From positions 1 through 34,241 of the forward strand of contig CAMAYC010000045.1 in the NCBI GenBank assembly GCA_945862125.1: DNA of 34,241 nt, in the 5' to 3' direction. A model generated the notes under the pieces. The model did no database searches. It saw only the letters and a program-made list of their open reading frames with translations, and was not told where the DNA came from. The number at the start of each line of letters is the position of its first letter. Within the stretch, counting starts at the first letter, position 1. Source of the stretch: Reyranella massiliensis 521. GTDB lineage: Bacteria > Pseudomonadota > Alphaproteobacteria > Reyranellales > Reyranellaceae. Made by a program: the position numbers and the translations under genes. Below, piece after piece: positions 23,860-31,461 of this stretch.

Positions 23860-25386
23860 CTAGGCCGCCCGGCGGCGCGGTCGGCCGAAATCCTCGGGAA
23901 AATGCCTGATCGCGCTCATCACCGGATAGGGGGCAAAGCCACCGAGCGCGCAGAGCGACCCGAATTTCAGAGTCTGACAGAGATCCTCGATCAAGGCGAG
24001 GTTGGCATCGCGACGATCGCCTGCGATGACCCGGTCGATCGTCTCGACGCCGCGGACCGAACCGATGCGGCAGGGTGTGCATTTCCCGCACGATTCGATG
24101 CTGCAGAACTCAAGCGCGAAACGCGCCTGGCGGGCCATGTCGACGCTGTCGTCGAACACCACCACCCCGCCGTGGCCGATCAGCCCGTCCCGCGCCGTGT
24201 AGGCTTCGTAGTCGAATGGGGTGTCGAACAGGGCGCGCGGGAAATAGGCGCCCAACGGTCCCCCCACCTGCACGGCGCGAACCGGACGGCCGCTCCTGGT
24301 GCCGCCGCCGACCTCCTCGACGATCTCGCCCAGCTTCAACCCGAACGGCGCCTCGAACAGGCCTCCATGCCGGACATTGCCCGCGATCTGGATCGGCATG
24401 GTGCCGCGTGACCGGCCAACGCCGAGCGCGGCATAGGCGCTCGCGCCGTCGGCCAGGATCGCCGGCACCGTCGCCAGGGTGACCAGGTTGTTGATCACGG
24501 TCGGACGCCCGAACAGTCCCTTGTGCGCCGGCAGCGGCGGCTTGGCCCGCACCTGCCCCCGCCGCCCCTCGATGCTCTCGAGCAGCGCCGTTTCTTCGCC
24601 GCAGACATAGGCGCCGGCGCCGACCCGGATTTCCAGCTCGAAGGCCTTTAGGCAACCGGCGTCGCGCGCAATGACGATGGCCTGCTCCATGGTCCGGATC
24701 GCATCGGGATATTCGGAGCGGATGTAGATGTAGCCCTTGCCGGCGCCGACCGCGTAGCCCGCGATCGTCATGCCTTCGATCACCGAGAACGGATCGCCTT
24801 CCATCAGCATCCGGTCGGCGTAGGTGCCCGAGTCGCCCTCGTCGGCGTTGCAGACGATGTACTTGCGGTCTGCCGCGGCGTCGGCTGCCGTCTTCCACTT
24901 TATGCCTGTCGGAAATCCTGCGCCGCCGCGGCCACGCAGCCCGGAGGCCGCCACTTCCTCGATTGTGCCGGCCGGCCCCAGGTCGCGCGCACGCGCCAGA
25001 CCGCGATAGCCGCCGTGGGCGCGGTAGTCGTCGAGCGAGAGTGGATCGACGATGCCGCAACGGGCGAAGGTGACCCGCGTCTGGCGCTGCAGGAAGGGGA
25101 TCTCCTCGGGCCGGCCGACGCGCAAGGTGTGAGCGGAGCCTTGCATCAATCCGGCTTCGAACAGGGCCGGCACATCGGAGGCCTTCACCGGGCCATAGGC
25201 GATGCGCCCTGCCGCCGTCTCAACCTCGATCATCGGCTCCAGCCAGAAGAGACCGCGCGAGCCGGGGCGGACCAGCATCACGTCCAGCTTGCGCCGGCCC
25301 GCTTCCGCCAGCAGCGCGTCGGCCACGCGGTCGGCGCCGACCGCACGGGCAGCCGCATCGCATGGCACGAAGATTCGCGTCGTCAC
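23860..25386 (-). CDS. fdsB: Formate dehydrogenase subunit beta (NuoF-like, NADH/FMN binding)
   Basis: The 508-residue subunit passes electrons from the alpha subunit to NAD+ through FMN. After an N-terminal thioredoxin-like region (roughly the first 110 residues), the NuoF core shows GLRGRGGAGFPTGIKW at 149-164 for NADH binding, YIVCNADEGDSGTYADR, and AYVCGEETALLESIEG for FMN. The C-terminal [4Fe-4S] site uses C433, C436 and C439 in ESCGKCTPCR with C479 in FGSLCALGG. GTG 25386 was selected because it overlaps the fdsG stop (GTGA) and gives a product of usual size; the frame continues to 25614 only as shadow of fdsG. Confidence 0.93.
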   Translation of the reverse strand: MTTRIFVPCDAAARAVGADRVADALLAEAGRRKLDVMLVRPGSRGLFWLEPMIEVETAAGRIAYGPVKASDVPALFEAGLMQGSAHTLRVGRPEEIPFLQRQTRVTFARCGIVDPLSLDDYRAHGGYRGLARARDLGPAGTIEEVAASGLRGRGGAGFPTGIKWKTAADAAADRKYIVCNADEGDSGTYADRMLMEGDPFSVIEGMTIAGYAVGAGKGYIYIRSEYPDAIRTMEQAIVIARDAGCLKAFELEIRVGAGAYVCGEETALLESIEGRRGQVRAKPPLPAHKGLFGRPTVINNLVTLATVPAILADGASAYAALGVGRSRGTMPIQIAGNVRHGGLFEAPFGLKLGEIVEEVGGGTRSGRPVRAVQVGGPLGAYFPRALFDTPFDYEAYTARDGLIGHGGVVVFDDSVDMARQARFALEFCSIESCGKCTPCRIGSVRGVETIDRVIAGDRRDANLALIEDLCQTLKFGSLCALGGFAPYPVMSAIRHFPEDFGRPRRRAA

Positions 25387-25913
25387 CGCTCCACCTCGCC
25401 GGCAATGTCGTCGAGCGCTGCGTGATCGAGGCGGCCGATCGGCTGGCCATCGAGCATCGCCGCCGGCGCGCACGAGCACAGGCCCAGACAATAGGTCGGC
25501 TCGACCGTGACGGCGCCGTCGGCGGTCGTGCCGCCCCAGGCGATCTTGAAGCGATCGAGCACCGTCCGCGCCACCGCCTCGCCGCCCATCGACTGGCAGG
25601 CCTCGGCGCGACACAATTTCAGGACATGGCGTCCTGCAGGTGCGGCGCGGAAGTCGTGATAGAAGCTCACGACCCCATGAACCTCCGCCCGCGTCAGGTT
25701 GAGCGCGTCGGCGACTACACGCACGGCCTCGGGCGGAACCCAGCCGAAGACGGCCTGAACATCATGCAGGATGGGCAGCAACGGCCCTTCCCGCCCGCTG
25801 TGCCGGCGGACGATCTCCCTGGCTTCGGCCTCGCTCCACGTCGCCACGACAAACTCCGCTTCCGACAGCAGCCACGATATCACATCACCAGCGCGAACCG
25901 AGGAAATCGACAT
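25383..25913 (-). CDS. fdsG: Formate dehydrogenase subunit gamma (NuoE-like, [2Fe-2S])
   Basis: The 176-residue subunit is related to the 24-kDa NuoE subunit and carries a thioredoxin-fold [2Fe-2S] cluster that relays electrons to FMN. The four ligands are C101 and C106 in LCRAEACQSMGG, and C142 and C146 in TYCLGLCSC. The helical N-terminus contains PLLPILHDVQAVFGWVPPEAVRVVADALNL, matching NuoE. ATG 25913 is preferred; a TTG at 25925 in the same frame is an alternative but lies inside an inverted repeat. It is the first gene of the fds operon, divergent from the TRAP operon. No regulator gene (fdsR) is next to it. Confidence 0.92.
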   Translation of the reverse strand: MSISSVRAGDVISWLLSEAEFVVATWSEAEAREIVRRHSGREGPLLPILHDVQAVFGWVPPEAVRVVADALNLTRAEVHGVVSFYHDFRAAPAGRHVLKLCRAEACQSMGGEAVARTVLDRFKIAWGGTTADGAVTVEPTYCLGLCSCAPAAMLDGQPIGRLDHAALDDIAGEVER

Positions 25914-25923
25914 CGGCCCGTTC

Positions 25924-25943
25924 AACAGGGGTTGCCCCGTGTT
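25924..25943. promoter_or_regulatory. Inverted repeat upstream of fdsG in the fds/TRAP intergenic region
   Basis: AACAGGGG-TTG-CCCCG-TGTT reads as two inverted arms with a one-base bulge. It lies immediately before the fdsG ATG in the 157-base gap shared with the TRAP operon. It could be an operator or a hairpin in the fdsG leader. A second small stem, GGGTC/GACCC at 25985-26001, is in the same gap. No sigma boxes can be assigned with confidence. Confidence 0.35.
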
Positions 25944-26028
25944 GCTGGCTTGGCCTAACGTGTGGATGGGAGTGGGAATGACGAGGGTCCGTTAGAGACC
26001 CCGCGCCGCTCTGGGAAGGAAACGGAAC

Positions 26029-26070
26029 ATGGGATCGCGCACCTGCGGCGCCGGTCACGGTGTGCGCTGA
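26029..26070 (+). CDS. Possible 13-residue leader peptide upstream of dctQ
   Basis: ATG 26029 follows AAGGA by eight bases, a better ribosome site than any before the TRAP small-permease ATG. The frame encodes MGSRTCGAGHGVR and ends in TGA at 26068-26070, directly next to and in the same frame as the dctQ ATG at 26071. Translation of dctQ may therefore depend on reinitiation after this short frame. It may equally be a chance frame or a mutated start. Confidence 0.3.
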   Translation: MGSRTCGAGHGVR

Positions 26071-26688
26071 ATGCCCGCCGATGACCGCGCTCAATCGCCT
26101 TCGATACTGCTGCGTCGGGTTGACCAGGTTGTGTCGCACGTCGAGGACAGTCTCAACCTGATCGCCGCCCTCGCGATCTTCTTCCTGATGTTCGTGGGCG
26201 TGGTGCAGATCGTCGGTCGCACCTTCTTCGACTTCGCCATCTTTGGCTACATCGACTGGATGGAGCAGGCTTCGGTACTGTTCGCCTTCCTGGGGATCGC
26301 CTACGCCCAACGCCTGGGCAGCCACATAGGGATGGACCTGACGATGGCCTGGCGGCCGTCGATCCGCTGGAAAATCGAACTATTCGGCGTCTCGATGGCC
26401 TTGGCCATCATCACTGTGCTGGTCTACGCCAGCTTCACCAATTTCCTGCGGGCCTATTCGATCGGCGATTCGACCATGGATATCCGCTTGCCTACCTGGC
26501 CTGCCAAGCTGGTGGTACCGCTGGCGCTTTCCCTGCTGTGGCTGCGTCTGTCGCTGCAGATCTGGGGTTACGTGCGCATGATTGCCTATCCAGATGCAGT
26601 GCCTATCGCCGTGCCCAGGCTCGTGACCATCGAGACCCAGGTGCAGGACGAAATCGCCGAGGTCCTCGGCAAGCAGGACACCAAATGA
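26071..26688 (+). CDS. TRAP transporter small permease (DctQ type)
   Basis: The 205-residue protein has the four-helix DctQ layout: DSLNLIAALAIFFLMFVGVVQIVGRTFF, then the conserved segment DWMEQASVLFAFLGIAYAQRLGSHIGMDL, then two helices around ELFGVSMALAIITVLVYASF and PAKLVVPLALSLLWLRLSLQIWGYV. DctQ pairs with DctM in the inner membrane for sodium- or proton-driven uptake of an acid presented by DctP. The ATG 26071 follows a short open frame, with which it may be coupled. The stop overlaps the DctM ATG (ATGA). Confidence 0.9.
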   Translation: MPADDRAQSPSILLRRVDQVVSHVEDSLNLIAALAIFFLMFVGVVQIVGRTFFDFAIFGYIDWMEQASVLFAFLGIAYAQRLGSHIGMDLTMAWRPSIRWKIELFGVSMALAIITVLVYASFTNFLRAYSIGDSTMDIRLPTWPAKLVVPLALSLLWLRLSLQIWGYVRMIAYPDAVPIAVPRLVTIETQVQDEIAEVLGKQDTK

Positions 26689-27992
26689 TCGAACTCAGCC
26701 CCCTTGCCATCGGCTGCATCGGCGTGGTCGTCCTGCTGGCCTTGTGTTTCGCCGGCGTCCGCTTCGCCTTCGCTGGCGCCCTGACCGGCACGGCAGGCCT
26801 GGTCTGGATGATCGGCTGGGATGCCGGCATCCGCACCGCCGGCATCGCGCCCTATACGTCGGGCGCCAACTACACGCTGTCGGTCCTGCCGATGTTCATC
26901 CTGATCGGCTACCTCGCCTACTACGCCGGCATCACCCAGAGCGCCTTCGAAGCGGCACGGCGATGGTTCGGCTGGCTGCCGGGTGGCCTCGCCACCGGCA
27001 CCGTGTTTGCGGTCGCGGGCTTCTCGGCTGTCTCCGGCGCCAGCAGCGCAGCCGCTGCCGTTTTCGCCAAAGTGGCGATCCCGGAGATGCTGCGGGCGAA
27101 ATACGACAAGCGCCTGGCCGCGGGCGTCTGCGCGGCGGGCGCCACGCTCGATTCGCTGATCCCGCCCAGCACCCTGCTGGTGGTCTATGGCATCATCACG
27201 GAGCAGTCGATTGGCAAGCTCCTGATCGCCGGCTTCGTGCCTGGCATCGTGTCGGCGTTCGTCTATGCCTTGATCATCACCTATCGCTGCTGGCGTCAGC
27301 CCGAACTCGGCCCGCGCATCACGGGCTACAGCTGGCCGCAGCGCTTCCAGTCGCTGCCCGCCACCTCGCCGATCTTCCTGGTCATCCTGATCATCTTCCT
27401 CAGCATGTACTTCGGCTGGGCGACACCCACCGAGGCCGGCGCGCTCGGCGCCTTTTCAGTGCTGATCTTCGCCTTCAAGAACGGAATCAAGCGCGGCGAG
27501 CTCCGCCAGTGCCTGCTCGATTCCGCCAAGCTCACCGTGATGATCTTCACGGTGATCTGGGGAGTGCTGATCTTCGTGCGCTTCCTCGGCTTCTCGGGCA
27601 TGCCGGAGGAGGTCGCGCGCTGGGTGACCGACCTCAACATGCCACCGCTCGCAGTCCTGCTCGCGATCTACATCCTGTATTTCATCCTCGGCACGGTGCT
27701 CGAGGGCATCGGCATGTTCTTGCTCACGCTGCCTGTGGTGTTTCCGGTGGTCATGTCGCTGGGTTACGACCCGATCTGGTTCGGCATCGTACTGGTCAAG
27801 CTCAGTGGCATCGCCTCGCTGTCACCGCCAGTCGGGCTCGTCGTGTTCGTGGTCAACGGCGTGCGGCCCGACATTTCCGTGCGCGACATCTTCAAGGGCG
27901 TCTGGCCGTTCATCTTCGCCGACATCGTCACTCTCGCCGTGCTGACAGCGTTCCCCGAGATCGTCACCTTCATCGTCGAAACCGCAGACTAA
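26685..27992 (+). CDS. TRAP transporter large permease (DctM type)
   Basis: The 435-residue membrane protein is the transport channel of the TRAP system, with about eleven to twelve hydrophobic helices. Family segments seen include LPMFILIGYLAYYAGITQSAFEAARRWFGWLPGGLA, AGFSAVSGASSAAAAVFAKVAIPEM, AAGATLDSLIPPSTLLVVYGIITEQSIGKLLIAG and FGWATPTEAGALGAFS. The C-terminal repeat has LVKLSGIASLSPPVGLVVFVVNG, where the PPVG is characteristic. The start ATG 26685 overlaps the DctQ stop by four bases. The open frame upstream of it is shadow of dctQ. Confidence 0.93.
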   Translation: MIELSPLAIGCIGVVVLLALCFAGVRFAFAGALTGTAGLVWMIGWDAGIRTAGIAPYTSGANYTLSVLPMFILIGYLAYYAGITQSAFEAARRWFGWLPGGLATGTVFAVAGFSAVSGASSAAAAVFAKVAIPEMLRAKYDKRLAAGVCAAGATLDSLIPPSTLLVVYGIITEQSIGKLLIAGFVPGIVSAFVYALIITYRCWRQPELGPRITGYSWPQRFQSLPATSPIFLVILIIFLSMYFGWATPTEAGALGAFSVLIFAFKNGIKRGELRQCLLDSAKLTVMIFTVIWGVLIFVRFLGFSGMPEEVARWVTDLNMPPLAVLLAIYILYFILGTVLEGIGMFLLTLPVVFPVVMSLGYDPIWFGIVLVKLSGIASLSPPVGLVVFVVNGVRPDISVRDIFKGVWPFIFADIVTLAVLTAFPEIVTFIVETAD

Positions 27993-28009
27993 CCTGGGAG
28001 GAAATCATC

Positions 28010-29035
28010 ATGAATCCTGTAACGAAACGTGCGTTGCTGCTGTCGATCGGCCTCGGCTTCGGCCTCTCGGCCGCGGTCCCGGCCATTGCCGCCGACAAGG
28101 TCACCTGGACCTGGTCGCTTTACGGGCCGCCTCGCGCGGCGACCGTTACCTTCGAGCACCTCGCGAAGGTCGCCAAGGAGAAGAGCGGCGGCAATTTCAT
28201 CATCAACCTCAGGTACAACGAGCAGCTCGGCGAGGCGAAGGACTTCCTCGACGGCATCAAGGTCGACTCCTTCCAGGGCGCATTCGTCGCCTATTCCTAC
28301 GCGCCGGCGAAAACACCGCTGCAGGGCGTTCTCGACATGCCGTTCCTTCCGATCCCCGATCTGGTGGCGCAGGCAAAGGTGTTGGATGCCTACCAGGCCT
28401 GGAAGCCGGTGTCCGACGAACTGTCGAAATGGAATGCCATGCACTTCATGACCCTGCTGCTGCCGCAGTACGAGTTCATGGGCACGGGCAAGCCGCCCCG
28501 CAATCTAGAGGACTGGAAAGGCATGCGGGTGCGCGCCCTGGGCGGCCTCGGCGAAGCCATGAAGCTGCTCGGCGCCGTGCCGACCTCGGTGTCGGCACCG
28601 GAAGTCTACACCGCATTGGAGCGCGGCACGTTCCAGGCGGCGTCGTTCCCCTTCACCTACAGCTTTACGGCCTACAAGCTGCACGAGGTATCGAAGTGGT
28701 ACACGCTCGGCATGCAGCTGGGTATCGTGCACAATTCGGTGGTGCTGAGCCAGACGGCGTGGAAGGCGTTGCCCGACGAGTACAAGAAGATCCTGGAAGA
28801 CGCGAGGCCCGAAACCTACCGCCTCCAGCGCGAGGCCTATGCGGAAGCCGACAAGAAGTCCTTCCCGCTGTTCGAGAAGCGCAAGCTCGAGGTCATCAAG
28901 GTGACGCCCGAGATGCGCGACAAGCTGATCGCCACCGCCGGACGGCCGGTGTGGGAGCAGTGGGCGGCGGAGACGGAAAAGAAGGGCTTGCCCGGCAAGG
29001 AAGCACTGGAGAAAGTAATCTCCCTTACGAAGTAA
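28010..29035 (+). CDS. TRAP transporter substrate-binding protein (DctP type)
   Basis: The 341-residue periplasmic receptor has a Sec signal (MNPVTKRALLLSIGLGFGLSAAVPAIAA, cleavage after AIA). The mature part begins DKVTWTWSLYGPPRAATVTFEHLAKVAKEKSGG and continues with DFLDGIKVDSFQGAFVAYSYAP, then the DctP-type ligand loop LEDWKGMRVRALGGLGEAMKLLGAVPTSVSAPEVYTALERGTFQAASFP. The arginine in MRVR is at the position that pairs with the ligand carboxylate. GGGAGG seven to twelve bases upstream is a strong ribosome site. It follows the DctM gene directly, in the usual Q-M-P order. The acid carried is unknown. Confidence 0.92.
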   Translation: MNPVTKRALLLSIGLGFGLSAAVPAIAADKVTWTWSLYGPPRAATVTFEHLAKVAKEKSGGNFIINLRYNEQLGEAKDFLDGIKVDSFQGAFVAYSYAPAKTPLQGVLDMPFLPIPDLVAQAKVLDAYQAWKPVSDELSKWNAMHFMTLLLPQYEFMGTGKPPRNLEDWKGMRVRALGGLGEAMKLLGAVPTSVSAPEVYTALERGTFQAASFPFTYSFTAYKLHEVSKWYTLGMQLGIVHNSVVLSQTAWKALPDEYKKILEDARPETYRLQREAYAEADKKSFPLFEKRKLEVIKVTPEMRDKLIATAGRPVWEQWAAETEKKGLPGKEALEKVISLTK

Positions 29036-29063
29036 ACCATGAATTGAGATTGGAAGCCCGGCC

Positions 29064-30065
29064 ATGACCCCGTCACGACAGACCTCGACTAGACGGCGTG
29101 CCCTGGCGGGCTTCCTCCTGCTTGCGTCGCCGCTGCTCACCTCCACGGCGGGGTCGGCAGCCGACTGGCCGGAACGCACGATCCGCATGATCGTGCCGTT
29201 CGCGGCAGGCTCCGGCGCCGACACCGTGGGCCGCACCTACGCCGAGGAACTCGCCAAGGCGCTCGGCCAGTCCGTCATCGTCGACAACAAGGGCGGTGCG
29301 GGCGGTCTCCTCGGCACGGCGGAGGGCGCCCGCGCGCCCGCCGACGGCTACACTCTGCTGCTTACTTCACAGGGTGCCACGGTCTTCAATATGGGTCTCT
29401 ACAAGACGCCGGGCTACGATCCCCTGAAAGACCTCTCGCCGGTCATCACCACCGGTATCCTCACCAACGTGATGGTCGTCGCCGCCTCCAATCCGGCCAA
29501 CACCGTGGCTGACGTGATCGCGCAGGCGCGCGCCAAGCCGGACCAGCTTACCTACGGATCGAGCGGAGTCGGCAGCAGCCTGCACATGTCGGGCGTCATC
29601 CTCGAGCAGCGCACGGGCATCAAGCTGCAGCACGTGCCCTACCGTGGCGCGCCGGCCGCAGTCCTCGCCGTGATCAACGGCGAAGTCACGATGGGCTTTT
29701 TCAACGCGCCGACAGTCGTGGGTCAGATCAAGGCCGGCAAGCTCAAGGCGCTCGCCGTGACCACCAAGGACCGCTCGGTCATCATGCCCGAGGTGCCGAC
29801 GATGATGGAGACCGGCATCGCCGACTATGTCGTCGCCACATGGCTGGGCTTCGCGGTGCCTGTGAACACGCCGGCGCCGATCGTCACGCGTCTCAACACC
29901 GAACTCGGCCGCATCGGACAGATGCCGCAGGTGAAGGAGAAGCTCCTGGTCCAAGGCTTCGAGGTCCTGCCGCCGAACTCACCCGAAGCCGCCCGCAAGC
30001 TGATCGAGGACGACCAGGCCGTGTGGCTTCCCATCATCAAGCAATCCGGGGCCAAGGCTGAATAG
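29064..30065 (+). CDS. Bug/TctC-type tripartite tricarboxylate receptor, intact
   Basis: The 333-residue protein has an N-terminal leader with consecutive arginines (STRRRALAGFLLLASPLLTSTAGSAA), twin-arginine-like. The mature protein begins DWPERTIRMIVPFAAGSGADTVGRTYAEELAKALGQSVIVDNKGGAGG, the Bug signature, and contains GLLGTAEGARAPADGYTLLL, YGSSGVGSSLHMSGVILEQRTGIKLQHVPYRG and PEVPTMMETGIADYVVATWLG. Bug proteins bind carboxylates, often with no aspecific channel of their own. It lies 28 bases behind DctP on the same strand, yet no TctA/TctB genes are present in the window, so it is an orphan receptor. A related but decayed copy lies at 18714-19455. Confidence 0.92.
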   Translation: MTPSRQTSTRRRALAGFLLLASPLLTSTAGSAADWPERTIRMIVPFAAGSGADTVGRTYAEELAKALGQSVIVDNKGGAGGLLGTAEGARAPADGYTLLLTSQGATVFNMGLYKTPGYDPLKDLSPVITTGILTNVMVVAASNPANTVADVIAQARAKPDQLTYGSSGVGSSLHMSGVILEQRTGIKLQHVPYRGAPAAVLAVINGEVTMGFFNAPTVVGQIKAGKLKALAVTTKDRSVIMPEVPTMMETGIADYVVATWLGFAVPVNTPAPIVTRLNTELGRIGQMPQVKEKLLVQGFEVLPPNSPEAARKLIEDDQAVWLPIIKQSGAKAE

Positions 30066-30078
30066 TCGATCCAGCCGC

Positions 30079-30094
30079 GTCCCCACCTGGGGGC
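30079..30094. terminator. Small hairpin between convergent genes
   Basis: GTCCCC-ACCT-GGGGGC forms a six-pair stem (one T-G wobble) in the 33 bases between the convergent Bug receptor and DUF1194 genes. On the plus strand it is followed by TGCCTTACTT, a weak U-rich stretch. It may terminate the TRAP/Bug operon. Confidence 0.35.
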
Positions 30095-30098
30095 TGCC

Positions 30099-30848
30099 TT
30101 ACTTCTCGGCCGCGAGCTGCTGGTACGGCAAGCCCGCGACCTCCTGGATCAGCTTCTTTGTCATTGCCCGGCCGAACGACCCATGTCCTTCGGCGACAAC
30201 AGTGAAAGCCCCGGGACCGCCGATCACGTTGTCCTGAAAATACTTCTCGAGGCCGCCCGGTGGATTCGTGTGATCCGGGCGGAACGATTCGGCGAGCGGC
30301 GTCAGGATCACCAGCGCATTGATGACGATACCCTTCGCGATGGCCTCGTCGCGGGCATCGATGACCGAACGGCCCGAAACATTGTTGCCGTCGCCGGAAA
30401 CATCGATGACCCGCCGCATCGAGGCGAAAGGCGCGCGCTCGAGCTGGGCCACCGAGAAGTCAATGGCACTGCTGATCGAGGTGCTGCCGGCGAAGGACCT
30501 CGGTGTCTCGATCAACTTGTCGCCGAAGTTGCGCGCGTGGGCGGCACTGCCGATGATCGTCCAGTCGATGACGACGTTGTGTTGGCCGGCCGTAGCCCAT
30601 TCGAGGAAGCACACGGCAATGCGCCGATTCGGGCCTGATGTGATCGCCCTCACCACATCCGGATGCGTGATGGCGGCGGCTGCGCCCTCGCGCTGAAGCT
30701 TGAACTTGGGCTCGGTCACGCTCCGCGAGACATCGGCGGCCAACACCAGCAGCATATCGACGGGTTCCGCCGCACGCGCCGCCTGCGAGGCCAGTGCCAA
30801 TGCCAGGCTCAACAGCGCAACCATCGATCTCACGCGCGTGAGGGCCAT
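30099..30848 (-). CDS. DUF1194 vWA-like secreted protein
   Basis: The 249-residue product has a Sec signal (VRSMVALLSLALALASQAARAA) and then PVDMLLVLAADVSRSVTEPKF. DVSRS is a DxSxS MIDAS start like those of von Willebrand A domains. ISSAIDFSVAQLERAPFASMRRVIDVSGDGNNVSG supplies the conserved threonine/serine and DGxN region of the fold. The family is DUF1194, periplasmic, role unknown. The start is ATG 30848 with GGAGGA five bases upstream; the upstream open frame to 31022 includes parts unlike a protein and overlaps the neighbour. It converges with the Bug receptor gene. Confidence 0.88.
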   Translation of the reverse strand: MALTRVRSMVALLSLALALASQAARAAEPVDMLLVLAADVSRSVTEPKFKLQREGAAAAITHPDVVRAITSGPNRRIAVCFLEWATAGQHNVVIDWTIIGSAAHARNFGDKLIETPRSFAGSTSISSAIDFSVAQLERAPFASMRRVIDVSGDGNNVSGRSVIDARDEAIAKGIVINALVILTPLAESFRPDHTNPPGGLEKYFQDNVIGGPGAFTVVAEGHGSFGRAMTKKLIQEVAGLPYQQLAAEK

Positions 30849-30957
30849 GGAGTCCTCCGAAATCTCTGCAATGCGTTGGCCCACAGAGTGCGCCAGCCGG
30901 CCCTCGCAGCGCAACGGCGATGTCGTCGAGCCGCAGACGAAGGTCCGCGCGATGCGG

Positions 30958-31323
30958 CTATTTCCGAGTGTCCAGCCATTGCCGGGCCGCCACGGCATCC
31001 CGGAAAACACGTGACCGATCACCGTCTGCTTCCGCGATAAGCAAAAACAGTCGGGCGAGACCGTCTACCGGGCCTGTCGCCGGTACGACCACCGCAATCG
31101 GGCTACGGCTTTGATTGCGTGCCATACGGCCTGCCACAATCGCCAGGATCTTTTCGTCGATCTTCGCAAGCGTATTCGTCGCATCCACGAATTTCCGGTA
31201 CGGAATGGCACCGGCTGCCTCGATTGCGTCGAAGAATAGCGTGGCATCCTCTTGGCTGACTTCGCCGTCCAAGGCTAAATCGACGAGCCGTTCCGCGTGA
31301 TTGACGGTCCAGCGGATCGGCAT
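30958..31323 (-). CDS. Small STAS/SpoIIAA-like protein, hypothetical
   Basis: The 121-residue protein alternates strand and helix: MPIRWTVNHAERLVDLALDGEVSQEDATLFFDAIEAAG, then YRKFVDATNTLAKIDEKILAIVAGRMA, then SPIAVVVPATGPVDGLARLFLLIAEADGD. This resembles SpoIIAA-like STAS proteins that are common as unnamed genes in alphaproteobacteria. It could be a regulatory or sensing protein, but no catalytic residue is visible. GGGGG with a following AGG before ATG 31323 is a good ribosome site. The DUF1194 gene follows 109 bases downstream, so an operon is possible. Confidence 0.7.
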   Translation of the reverse strand: MPIRWTVNHAERLVDLALDGEVSQEDATLFFDAIEAAGAIPYRKFVDATNTLAKIDEKILAIVAGRMARNQSRSPIAVVVPATGPVDGLARLFLLIAEADGDRSRVFRDAVAARQWLDTRK

Positions 31324-31433
31324 GGCCTCCCCCTCTGAAGTATGGCGCGCTCAGCATTAATGAACATCGCGTCGCTGTCGAGCAATACGCGGCCTCACTT
31401 ACGGGCAGAGGCCTGCGCAACGAGGATCACGGC

Positions 31434-31461
31434 GCTCGGCAGAGGGATTCTCACGCCGAGC
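31434..31461 (-). terminator. Stem-loop directly after the FKBP stop
   Basis: GCTCGGC at 31434-31440 and GCCGAGC at 31455-31461 are inverted arms of seven bases. The 14-base loop contains a further GAG/CTC pairing. It begins on the base next to the FKBP stop codon. No U-run follows on the minus strand, so a rho-independent terminator is uncertain; it may instead protect the 3' end. Confidence 0.4.

Noticed and set aside
21008-24091. Long start of fdsA at 24091
   Set aside because: The extra 81 residues overlap fdsB in another frame and do not resemble any formate dehydrogenase; ATG 23848 gives the normal N-terminus.
23070-25610. NADH dehydrogenase (complex I) interpretation of the NuoE/NuoF/NuoG-like genes
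   Set aside because: The alpha subunit has a molybdopterin domain with the formate dehydrogenase active-site cysteine-histidine, a delta subunit follows, and no membrane Nuo genes are present.
30849-31022. N-terminal extension of the DUF1194 protein
   Set aside because: It would place 58 unrelated residues before a clear signal peptide and ignore the GGAGGA ribosome site at the chosen ATG.
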